Source: Bacteroidota bacterium (GTDB taxonomy: Bacteria; Bacteroidota; Bacteroidia; Chitinophagales; Chitinophagaceae). Taken from it: 49,687 nt of DNA. This document shows, piece after piece, positions 8,298-15,338 of this stretch (position 1 is its first letter; each line of letters starts with the position of its first letter). The DNA lies in assembly GCA_023411775.1 (NCBI GenBank), contig JAEYOL010000239.1, positions 1-49,687 on the forward strand, in the 5' to 3' direction. Position numbers and translations under genes: made by a program. Under the pieces are notes generated by a model, which was given only the letters and a program-made list of their open reading frames with translations, made no database searches and was not told the origin of the DNA.

Positions 8298-8558
8298 ATG
8301 AGTATAAAAAAACATCTGGCAATTACTTCAGCGCTTCTATTTTCAGCGATGTTTTCATTTACACAAAGTAATCGCGAACGCATTGAAAAAGCAATGTCTG
8401 ATCCGAAAGCGGCTGAACATTCTGCCAAAGCCGATGCCCGGGTGATCGATAAAAAAGTGATTGCAGACAGCACGAGTTTTAAATCTACCGGGTCGATGTC
8501 GAAAAAAGACAGAAAATGCTTTTTAAAACGCAGGAAACGTTCTTCTTCAAAAGAATAG
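8298..8558 (+). CDS. Small secreted hypothetical protein
   Basis: An 86-residue protein not recognised as any named family. The first 23 residues form a plausible signal peptide (hydrophobic ITSALLFSAMFSF then TQ). The mature part is very hydrophilic and ends in a strongly basic tail (KKDRKCFLKRRKRSSSKE). The start codon ATG 8298 is preceded by an A/T-rich stretch. It follows the M20 gene in the same direction and converges with the S41 protease gene, 40 bases away. The clean signal peptide and codon use support it as a real gene; function unknown. Confidence 0.6.
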   Translation: MSIKKHLAITSALLFSAMFSFTQSNRERIEKAMSDPKAAEHSAKADARVIDKKVIADSTSFKSTGSMSKKDRKCFLKRRKRSSSKE

Positions 8559-8598
8559 TTTGACGTTCCGGTTTTCCTTCAACAAACCAGTTCCAAAC

Positions 8599-9936
8599 TT
8601 AGAACTTCCTCGGTTCCACCATTCCTTTAAAAGAATTATCCAGCTTATTGTTAGTGGCTTTTATCTGCGGATCCAGAATGTATTCCTCTGCAGCCTGCAT
8701 CCTGAAGGCCCCGGTGCCGATATATTTCAATGCACTGGCCAGGCATGATTCTGCAATATCACCCCAATCTTTATCAAGCCCATCAGCGACCGTATTGTTT
8801 AACTCAAACCCATTGAAGTAATTTCCCTGTCCTGCTTTATTCGTACTCCTTGAAGAAACAGGGAAGATATACCAGTCACCAACGGGTATAGCGAAATATC
8901 CCACCGGTTTGCCGTAAGTGCGGCTCGGTCCGACGAGAATGACGTCCATATAAGGTTTCAGGTTATTGATCAAAAGTTCACTAGCTGAAGCGGAGTTGTT
9001 ACTCACAATAATAAATACCCTGGGCAGGTTAAGCGTGCCTTTCTTGGAATAATTTACCGCGCTGTTATACTGAGAATATTTGTTGTTGTATTCCTGTTTC
9101 ATCATCAGGTTGCCATTGGCTGCGCTACTCACCAGGTAGTTGGCAAGCTCGCGCTGGTACAATACAAACCCGCCACCATTGTAGCGAAGGTCCAGGATCA
9201 CATCATTCACACCCTGGGAAGTGAAACGATTAAAAACACGTTGGAACTCGGTCATTGTTTGAAGTGAATCGCCGAGGAAGGAATTATAGACCATATAGCC
9301 CGCTTTCTTCGCACCAACTGTATAAATGGTATCCAGGGCGAGCGGTTGATCCTGGTATGAAGCAGCAGTTAATGCAGTCTCCACAGTACTTCCGTCAGGT
9401 TTTTCAAATTTCAGGGTGACATTATTGGCGTAATAAATCGCATTCACAATTGCATCAGCGTTAGACGTGGTAATATTGGTACCACCGTTAATAGCAACGA
9501 TCCGCCAGCCTCTGCGTATACCAGCCAGGCCGGCCGGTGATGCTTTCTCAACCATACGTACCCTGAGATCATTTTGCTGCCGAAAGAAAACGTTAATTCC
9601 GAAATCTTTGGAGATCCCCGCGCTCACATTATCCCAATCCGCCTGTTTTACGGCAAAACTCCACCGGTCAACCGGAGCAGTGAAACCGGGCTCTTTACTA
9701 TACACCCTGATGGCTTCCATGATCTCGTTAGGATCGGAATAGCCCCGTTGTTTAAAATCGTCTGGGATCTGGCTGTACCATAAATAGATATCGCGTGCAT
9801 AAGAAATCGAAGTATCTTTTATCTTATCCGCCTCTGAAGGAGCCGGAGGATTGGGATTATCATCACCATTGTTCTTCTTACACGAAAAAGCAAAGACCAG
9901 TAACCCTAAAAACAATAAATTGAATTTATTTCTCAT
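8599..9936 (-). CDS. S41-family C-terminal-processing protease, lipoprotein
   Basis: A 445-residue protein beginning MRNKFNLLFLGLLVFAFSCKKN, a lipoprotein signal with lipobox FAFSC, so it is expected to be membrane-anchored on the periplasmic side. I chose this ATG (9936-9934) because the 21 extra upstream residues would bury the signal. A PDZ-like region lies at about 110-190 (SPAGLAGIRRGWRIVAINGG). The S41 protease core follows: GYMVYNSF, VILDLRYNGGG, IVSNNSASASELL with the likely nucleophile serine, and TYGKPVG with the likely catalytic lysine. S41 enzymes cleave proteins near the C-terminus in the cell envelope. The insertion (GNYFNGFELNNTVADGLD) is typical of Bacteroidota members. Monocistronic on the minus strand by context. 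Confidence 0.9.
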   Translation of the reverse strand: MRNKFNLLFLGLLVFAFSCKKNNGDDNPNPPAPSEADKIKDTSISYARDIYLWYSQIPDDFKQRGYSDPNEIMEAIRVYSKEPGFTAPVDRWSFAVKQADWDNVSAGISKDFGINVFFRQQNDLRVRMVEKASPAGLAGIRRGWRIVAINGGTNITTSNADAIVNAIYYANNVTLKFEKPDGSTVETALTAASYQDQPLALDTIYTVGAKKAGYMVYNSFLGDSLQTMTEFQRVFNRFTSQGVNDVILDLRYNGGGFVLYQRELANYLVSSAANGNLMMKQEYNNKYSQYNSAVNYSKKGTLNLPRVFIIVSNNSASASELLINNLKPYMDVILVGPSRTYGKPVGYFAIPVGDWYIFPVSSRSTNKAGQGNYFNGFELNNTVADGLDKDWGDIAESCLASALKYIGTGAFRMQAAEEYILDPQIKATNNKLDNSFKGMVEPRKF

Positions 9937-10219
9937 ATGAACAACCCTTAATTTAGATATAAACGCATTTGCCCTGCCGGGCGTTGTGTCAGAACCCAAA
10001 CATCGACATTTTTAACGAAATCCGTGTAGAAAGTCAAAAACCGCGCCTCTTTAATCGGAAAAGTTAACCGGGAACAATTCCAAACCGGATAATCACCAGT
10101 TCTGATTCATTAACCCTGAGGGGTTTGTGATGTTGTCTCTAATTCATGAATACAAATAACCACGGCGAACACGGAGATCACATCGGGAGACCTGATACGG
10201 AAAACAGAGCTTGAGATAA

Positions 10220-11002
10220 TTACCCCCGTTCTTTTCTAAATCGTAGATCCAGAAATGCAATCAATGTGAAGAAAGCGAAATACCCAATGGAATTCAACTC
10301 ATGATTCCGAAGCAATGGACCCAGGAGTTCAGTGTTGTCCTGGCTTACATTCATAAAGGTGAGAAAAGGAAAAGCATAAGGTAGTTTGTCGACATGTTCC
10401 CATGGCGAAAGGATCATTGATGCCACAAGCATTCCCAAACCGATACCGATTGGCACAATAAAGTTTTTAAACCGAAGCCCAAGCCAGTATTGTATGGCAA
10501 CTATACCCAGCAACGAAACAAATGTTTTGAAATTCAGTTTAAGCAACATCGTCCATCCAATACTCTTGTCCAAAAAGGTATATTTCGGGTAAATCACATT
10601 AGATATAACACCCGCCAGCACCATCAGCACATTGAACATGATAAAAAGAAACACGACCATCATCAGTATCGAGGCGGACTTTGAAAAAAAGATATTCCCG
10701 GTCGACTGTGGTGATGCGAAAACCTGTTTCCAGGTATTGTTCTTAAATTCTATCTGCGGGATCAGGCTGCAGATCAGGATCACAAACATCGGTAGCAGGA
10801 ACGCTGAAAAAGCCTGGTAACCCTGGACGAAATGCAGGTCCCATGGATTTGATTCGAAGCGGGCATAGTTTTTTTCCGGCTTTAATGTATAGATCAGGAA
10901 GAAAATAAGCGGTATCACGGCCGAACCAAGCAGGCTCAGCCAAAAAGACGCACTTCTCCGGGTTTTGATAATTTCTGCCTTCGTGGATATTATAAAACTC
11001 AT
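10220..11002 (-). CDS. ABC-2 type transporter permease
   Basis: A 260-residue membrane protein with six predicted hydrophobic segments and the layout of ABC-2 permeases of the bacitracin/lantibiotic self-protection type (KTRRSASFWLSLLGSAVIPL; WKQVFASPQSTGNIFFSK, a hallmark region before TM3). Its ATG (11002-11000) overlaps the TGA of the ATPase gene upstream (ATGA), indicating translational coupling, so the two form one exporter. It is the last gene of the seven-gene minus-strand block 15137-10220. The substrate cannot be told from sequence; defence against envelope-active peptides is a family-based guess. Confidence 0.85.
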   Translation of the reverse strand: MSFIISTKAEIIKTRRSASFWLSLLGSAVIPLIFFLIYTLKPEKNYARFESNPWDLHFVQGYQAFSAFLLPMFVILICSLIPQIEFKNNTWKQVFASPQSTGNIFFSKSASILMMVVFLFIMFNVLMVLAGVISNVIYPKYTFLDKSIGWTMLLKLNFKTFVSLLGIVAIQYWLGLRFKNFIVPIGIGLGMLVASMILSPWEHVDKLPYAFPFLTFMNVSQDNTELLGPLLRNHELNSIGYFAFFTLIAFLDLRFRKERG

Positions 11003-11910
11003 GGATTAACAGATGTAATGTCAAGAAATAATTGTTCAAGATCGTTTTGTTGCGGATGCAATGCATAAACACTCAGCCCGCTTTGTACAAGCACTTTATT
11101 GATGTCTGCGGTTTGTTGCCTGCTTTCAAATGGCAGTGTTAGTTTTCCGTTCACCGATTTGACCTGGTATGATTCCAGCAACCTTGCGGCCGATACATTA
11201 TCGTTGGTTTCTATCTCCAGCGAAGTTTGCCTTGTTTTCATCTGTTGCAACTCGCTCAGCGGTCCCTGGAAAAGCATTTTTCCTTTGTGTATGATGCCTA
11301 CATGTGTCGCCATTCTCTCCACTTCGTTGAGGATATGGCTGGATACTATTACCGTAGTACCATGTTCCACGTTAAGCTTGCGAATGAGTTCCCTGGTTTC
11401 AATGATACCGTTCGGATCAAGACCATTAGTGGGCTCGTCCAATATCAGGAGTTCCGGCTGATGTAAAAGGGCGATCGCAATAGAAAGTCGTTGTTTCATG
11501 CCCAGTGAGAACTGCCTGGCTTTTTTCTTCCCCGTCTGGTCCAGGCCAACGATCTTCAACACTTCGTCAATGCGACTTTTATCAACTTTATAAACCAGGC
11601 GGTATATCTCGAGATTTTCCCGGGCAGTAAGGTGCAGGTAAAGCGAGGGTTGTTCGATCAGGGAACCGAGCCGCTTCAGGATCTCGATCCGATTTGAATT
11701 AAAATCCTTTCCAAAAATACGAAGCCTGCCCTGCTGGTTTTTCAACAGGCCGAGTAACAATCGCAGCGTTGTTGTCTTCCCCGCGCCATTGGGGCCCAGA
11801 AAACCATAGATGCTTCCTTTCGGCACTACGAGGTTGATATCGTCCAATGTCTTTGTCCCATGACGAAAGGAATAATTCAGGCTGGTGGTTTCAATAACCG
11901 GGGTATGCAT
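10999..11910 (-). CDS. ABC transporter ATP-binding protein (module 2)
   Basis: A 303-residue ATPase. Walker A is GPNGAGKTT, the signature is FSLGMKQRL, and Walker B is LLILDEPTNGLDP, followed by the H-loop VSSHIL. The region after residue 220 (LEIETNDNVSAARLLESYQV to the end) is the C-terminal extension common to BcrA/DrrA-like exporter ATPases. ATG 11910 is preferred over an in-frame TTG nine bases upstream. It overlaps the permease start by four bases and starts 29 bases after the preceding GIN-domain-like gene. Confidence 0.92.
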   Translation of the reverse strand: MHTPVIETTSLNYSFRHGTKTLDDINLVVPKGSIYGFLGPNGAGKTTTLRLLLGLLKNQQGRLRIFGKDFNSNRIEILKRLGSLIEQPSLYLHLTARENLEIYRLVYKVDKSRIDEVLKIVGLDQTGKKKARQFSLGMKQRLSIAIALLHQPELLILDEPTNGLDPNGIIETRELIRKLNVEHGTTVIVSSHILNEVERMATHVGIIHKGKMLFQGPLSELQQMKTRQTSLEIETNDNVSAARLLESYQVKSVNGKLTLPFESRQQTADINKVLVQSGLSVYALHPQQNDLEQLFLDITSVNP

Positions 11911-11939
11911 AATGATCAATTTATTTCGTTAGTCAGCTA

Positions 11940-12695
11940 TTATTGTTCAGCGGGCTGGTTCAACTGCTTCAGGTAATGCCATCCCGCATTTACAGAAGTG
12001 CTGTCAGAAATAGAGCCCTGAAGCCGGTTCACCACAGCCTCCGTGTTTATAGTAAGCATGGATTTACCAACTGCATCCACCTTCATTTCTTTTATGTTCA
12101 CGTCCTTGCTGATAAAAAGGCCACCGTCTTCAACCCTGGCGGAAAGGCTGTTCATCATAATGGGCTTTCTGCTGCGCCTCGGGTGATACTCCTCATCATC
12201 AGGCGCACCCATTTTCAAACGGCTGGAGCCTTTCAAATCCAGGCTTAAACTTTTTGTACCCGTTGAGTCAAAAGAAAGCAGGTTGATTTCCGTGTTTTCG
12301 GCCTCCACTTGCTCCAGGTCAGGAAGCGCAAGATTTAAACTAACATCGCCTTGAGAATCCTGGCCAGCGCCACCGGTATTGGCGTAACGAATGACCAGTA
12401 TATCGCCTTCGCGTTGCAGGCTTATACTGTCGTTTTGCCCCTTGTAATAACGATAAAACGCAGAATCACCCTGGCTGAGGTATACTTTGAACCGGGCATC
12501 GGCAGGAGCAATAATCCTGATCGCTTTCAGCGCTTCGGTCTTGCCGGTCCTCCAGTTATTATACTCAAACGAATCACGGCTTATCATCTTGAAATCATCA
12601 TTCCGGATCTTGCTTTTAAATGACATAAAAATTGAAGCGGGGACCAGGAAGGCGATCAGGAAAAAGCCAGCTAATATTTTAGTACTAGTGTTCAT
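11940..12695 (-). CDS. Membrane-anchored/secreted GIN-domain-like protein
   Basis: A 251-residue protein with an N-terminal hydrophobic segment (ILAGFFLIAFLVPASIFM) acting as signal or anchor. The rest is rich in short beta-strand repeats such as LPDLEQVEAENTEINLL, SLSLDLKGSSRLKMG and KEMKVDAVGKSMLTI, the pattern of DUF2807/GIN putative adhesin-head domains, which form right-handed beta-helices on the outside of the cytoplasmic membrane. I use ATG 12695; the longer frame to 12743 would overlap the regulator gene. It sits 16 bases downstream of the GntR regulator and before ABC module 2, so it may be an accessory or sensor part of that exporter (inference). Family call is moderate. Confidence 0.6.
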   Translation of the reverse strand: MNTSTKILAGFFLIAFLVPASIFMSFKSKIRNDDFKMISRDSFEYNNWRTGKTEALKAIRIIAPADARFKVYLSQGDSAFYRYYKGQNDSISLQREGDILVIRYANTGGAGQDSQGDVSLNLALPDLEQVEAENTEINLLSFDSTGTKSLSLDLKGSSRLKMGAPDDEEYHPRRSRKPIMMNSLSARVEDGGLFISKDVNIKEMKVDAVGKSMLTINTEAVVNRLQGSISDSTSVNAGWHYLKQLNQPAEQ

Positions 12696-12711
12696 GAAAA
12701 CGTATTTATAA

Positions 12712-13086
12712 TTAAGCAGCGTAATTTTTTTTGAATTTCTCAAACCTTGTCTTCAGGTCTTCTATCTCTATTCCAAGCATATGCATGATCCGGAAGATGG
12801 CAGGCATTTCTTTCTCGGTAAACTCATTTTTACGATAAGCCATGGCATTCTGAAGCCCATTTTCTGTAATGAAATAACCGATCCCGCGCTTATCGTGAAT
12901 GATCTCCTGTTGCTTCAGGAACTCGTAGGTGCGGGCCACCGTATTGGGATTCACTTCCAGTTGAACCGCCAATTCCCTTACACTGGGAATTTTAGTTTCT
13001 GCCAGCCACTCCTTGAGCAATACTTTTTCGCACACGTAGTCAGCGATCTGTAAGTAAATGGCCTGTCCGCTATTATTAAATTGCAT
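12712..13086 (-). CDS. GntR-family transcriptional regulator, YtrA type
   Basis: A 124-residue regulator. Residues 1-70 are a GntR winged helix-turn-helix (IYLQIADYVCEKVL, PSVRELAVQLEVNPNTVARTYEFL). The C-terminal part is only about 50 residues of helices with no ligand-binding domain, the hallmark of the YtrA subfamily, whose members repress operons for ABC exporters. Here it lies in the middle of such a block, between a membrane-protein gene and the GIN-like gene. The palindrome at 15153-15172, in front of the first gene of the block, is a candidate operator. The inducer is not known; in Gram-positive relatives the system responds to cell-wall antibiotics. Confidence 0.9.
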   Translation of the reverse strand: MQFNNSGQAIYLQIADYVCEKVLLKEWLAETKIPSVRELAVQLEVNPNTVARTYEFLKQQEIIHDKRGIGYFITENGLQNAMAYRKNEFTEKEMPAIFRIMHMLGIEIEDLKTRFEKFKKNYAA

Positions 13087-13139
13087 AATGCATTTTTTTC
13101 AATTCATTAATTGTTTTGGATCTTCCATTGATATCCGTT

Positions 13140-13952
13140 TCATATCTGTTTTTCTTTCAACCTGAACCAGGCAACTACCCAGAATACCGGTGCCCAAATA
13201 AACCTTGTCGCATATTCCAGCATATTTTTAGAAAATGGTGAAAGCTCATAGCTCTTGTAAGTCATGGCCAGGGGATTATCATCGTCAATAACCACTACCC
13301 TTGAACCCTGCCAGATATGATTCGAACCGAATGCGCCGCCGGAAAACAGTTCCGACATATAATAGACGAAAAAGAAAACAATCAAAGCTCCGATGATGGT
13401 GGTGATTACAAAGGAATATCTCGAGAAATAAACGGAGCCCATGATATAAAAAGCCTGCACCGCAAAAAATCCACACATGATATTAAACATCAACTGTCCG
13501 AGGCCCCCGCTGAAATCCGACTGCCGGTAAACATATTTTGATGGGTTGCGGTAAACCAGGTCATTAATATAAAAATCCGCGGCCGTTTTCACCAGGAAGA
13601 AACAAGTACAATAGATCAAAGTAAAAACGATGGTGGTATAGAAAATAACCGTGATCAGTTTCTCGAGATGGCTTGCCGGAAAACTAAGCCAGTACGTGCC
13701 CTTTGGTTTTTCGCCAAGCATACCAAATGACATGCTCGCAAAAACAGCACCTGTGATGAAAATACCTCCGGTAAAGATCATATAAGCGATATCCTCATCG
13801 AAGGTGTTTCCATCCATCAGAACCCACAAGGTAAAAACCACTCCCATCAGGCCCAGTAAGGCGAGTGCGGAGAAAAAATAGAGCCTGGAATTTTCAAACC
13901 AGTGTTTTCGGATAAGCTGGATCAATCGGGAGAAACTGAAAGTCGTTGTCAT
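13140..13952 (-). CDS. Putative ABC transporter permease subunit
   Basis: A 270-residue integral membrane protein with about six hydrophobic segments (for example LYFFSALALLGLMGVVFTLWVL, ITVIFYTTIVFTLIYCTCFFLV, FVITTIIGALIVFFFVYYM). No conserved motif allows a firm name, but it sits in a block with an ATPase that has no other full permease beside it (14307-15137), so it is probably the membrane part of ABC module 1. Its N-terminus (MTTTFSFSRLIQLIRKHW) resembles that of the 92-residue neighbour. Start ATG 13952; the regulator gene begins 53 bases downstream. Confidence 0.7.
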   Translation of the reverse strand: MTTTFSFSRLIQLIRKHWFENSRLYFFSALALLGLMGVVFTLWVLMDGNTFDEDIAYMIFTGGIFITGAVFASMSFGMLGEKPKGTYWLSFPASHLEKLITVIFYTTIVFTLIYCTCFFLVKTAADFYINDLVYRNPSKYVYRQSDFSGGLGQLMFNIMCGFFAVQAFYIMGSVYFSRYSFVITTIIGALIVFFFVYYMSELFSGGAFGSNHIWQGSRVVVIDDDNPLAMTYKSYELSPFSKNMLEYATRFIWAPVFWVVAWFRLKEKQI

Positions 13953-13981
13953 ATCAATAATAGGTTTATGAACTGCTATGC

Positions 13982-14260
13982 TTATTGTAAAATTGAACGG
14001 ATCGGGTCGGCACTGGTAACGATTCTTTCATACCGCAGCGCAGACGCTTTTTGCTTTTCTTCTTTGGTCATTTCTGTCCGGATGATTTCCCTTTCCCCGC
14101 CAACATGCTGATCTGCACGATCAGACGCGGTCAGGAAAAAAGTAAAGAGCAGTGCCAGTAACAACAGCAATGTCAGCGGTGACAATAGCGCAGGCTTTAG
14201 GCCATCATTATCATTCCTGGTTTGTCGCAGGATCCTTGAAGAATTGAAAGCGGTAGTCAT
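13982..14260 (-). CDS. Small single-span membrane protein in ABC block
   Basis: A 92-residue protein with one strong transmembrane helix (PLTLLLLLALLFTFFL, about residues 29-45) and a charged C-terminal half (EREIIRTEMTKEEKQKASAL). I do not recognise a family. The start MTTAFNSSRI is like the start of the permease that follows (MTTTFSFSRL), which may be chance or a trace of duplication. Spacing of 29 bases to the permease and 46 to the ATPase puts it inside the operon. It could be a small accessory subunit. Confidence 0.6.
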   Translation of the reverse strand: MTTAFNSSRILRQTRNDNDGLKPALLSPLTLLLLLALLFTFFLTASDRADQHVGGEREIIRTEMTKEEKQKASALRYERIVTSADPIRSILQ

Positions 14261-14306
14261 GAGTGATAATTTTGTAGGTTGAACAGGTTTAATGGTTAAT
14301 GGTTCT

Positions 14307-15137
14307 TTATTGGAATACGGATCGGATCGCTTCCCCGTTGGTGACTATAGCCTTGTACAACATCTCGAGATCAAGTTTTCCTTCCTCGTTGTCCATATTT
14401 TCGGTGATGATGGCGCTTCCTTTCAGTGATTCTTCACGATAAAGGGCCGATCTCACCTCAGCGCTATCGAAGGAAATGCGGAAGCTGAGTTTGGAAGTGA
14501 TCCTGTCAACGGTCTGATCAAAAAGAATCCGGCCTTCATCAATGATGGTAATACGATCGATCAGGCTCTCCATGTCTTTTACCTGGTGAGTGCAAATGAT
14601 GATGCATTTATTATCATCGATCGCACCGGCGATCACTTTCCGGAATTGGCTCTTACTCATAATATCGAGGCCATTGGTAGGCTCATCCATTAGTAAAAGC
14701 GAAGTGTTGCACGCCAGTCCAAAACTGATCAGCGCTTTTTTCTTCTGACCATAACTCATCTGCTGCAGCTTATTGCCAGCCGGTATGTCAAATTCCTTCA
14801 GGTACCCCTCAAACTGGGAATGGTCAAACTTTGGGTAAAAAGGTGCGTTGCAGGCTACAAATTTTTCAATCGACACGTTGGGGAGATAAAACTCTTCAGG
14901 AACCATAAACAACTCCTGCAGGAACTCGGGGTTTCTTTTACCCGGTACAAAGTCCAGTACCTTTACATCGCCCTGGTCGGGAAACAGCAGACCCGAGATA
15001 TTACGAAGCAGGGTGGTTTTACCCGTACCATTTTTACCGAGTAAACCATAGATATGCCCGGCTTGTAAAGAAAGACTCAGGCCATTAAAGACCTTTTTCT
15101 TTTTATAAGCAAAATGGAGGTTTTGGATTGCGATCAT
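14307..15137 (-). CDS. ABC transporter ATP-binding protein (module 1)
   Basis: A 276-residue ATPase with Walker A GKNGTGKTT, signature MSYGQKKKA (a variant of LSGGQ), Walker B LLLMDEPTNGLD and H-loop ICTHQV. The C-terminal 60 residues after DEGRILFD are an extension of the kind seen in YtrB/BcrA-like ATPases. It is the first gene of the minus-strand block. Upstream lie a promoter-like pair of boxes and a palindrome that suits a GntR operator. It likely drives the permease encoded at 13140-13952. Confidence 0.92.
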   Translation of the reverse strand: MIAIQNLHFAYKKKKVFNGLSLSLQAGHIYGLLGKNGTGKTTLLRNISGLLFPDQGDVKVLDFVPGKRNPEFLQELFMVPEEFYLPNVSIEKFVACNAPFYPKFDHSQFEGYLKEFDIPAGNKLQQMSYGQKKKALISFGLACNTSLLLMDEPTNGLDIMSKSQFRKVIAGAIDDNKCIIICTHQVKDMESLIDRITIIDEGRILFDQTVDRITSKLSFRISFDSAEVRSALYREESLKGSAIITENMDNEEGKLDLEMLYKAIVTNGEAIRSVFQ

Positions 15138-15152
15138 GCTTTATTGTTTTAG

Positions 15153-15172
15153 TGTACTATTGTAGTAGTACA
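15153..15172. promoter_or_regulatory. Candidate GntR/YtrA operator palindrome
   Basis: TGTACTA at 15153-15159 and TAGTACA at 15166-15172 form a perfect 7-bp inverted repeat with a 6-base spacer; the arms extend to nine bases with one mismatch. It lies between the candidate -7 box and the start of the ABC ATPase gene, where bound repressor would block transcription. TGTAC-centred inverted repeats are usual for GntR-family regulators, and a YtrA-type regulator is encoded in the same block. Confidence 0.55.
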
Positions 15173-15175
15173 GTA

Positions 15176-15206
15176 GAAATGTAGTCAGGATTTTTAGATT
15201 CCCAAA
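15176..15206 (-). promoter_or_regulatory. Candidate promoter of the ABC/GntR block
   Basis: Read on the minus strand, TTTG (15206-15203) is followed after 19 bases by TACATTTC (15183-15176), one base from the TAnnTTTG consensus. Spacing fits the -33/-7 arrangement of Bacteroidota sigma factor promoters. Confidence 0.4.
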
Positions 15207-15324
15207 TTTTTTTTTGTCGATAGCGGTTATGGTTTCCCGGAGATTCTCTGAAAAAATTGAATTTTTAATTGTTTCTCAATACATTGCACGCCTAAATCCA
15301 ATAATGGATAGAAATTTTATTTTG

Positions 15325-15332
15325 TAATTTTG
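15325..15332 (+). promoter_or_regulatory. Candidate -7 promoter box of the malic enzyme gene
   Basis: TAATTTTG fits TAnnTTTG and ends six bases before the ATG at 15339, implying an almost leaderless transcript. No -33 TTTG is seen at the expected distance. Confidence 0.45.
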
Positions 15333-15338
15333 CGGTCC

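Noticed and set aside
10112..10125. AACCC-TGAG-GGGTT hairpin after the ABC block as terminator
   Set aside because: Five-base-pair stem without a T-run; may be chance. The rest of 9937-10219 shows nothing I can support.
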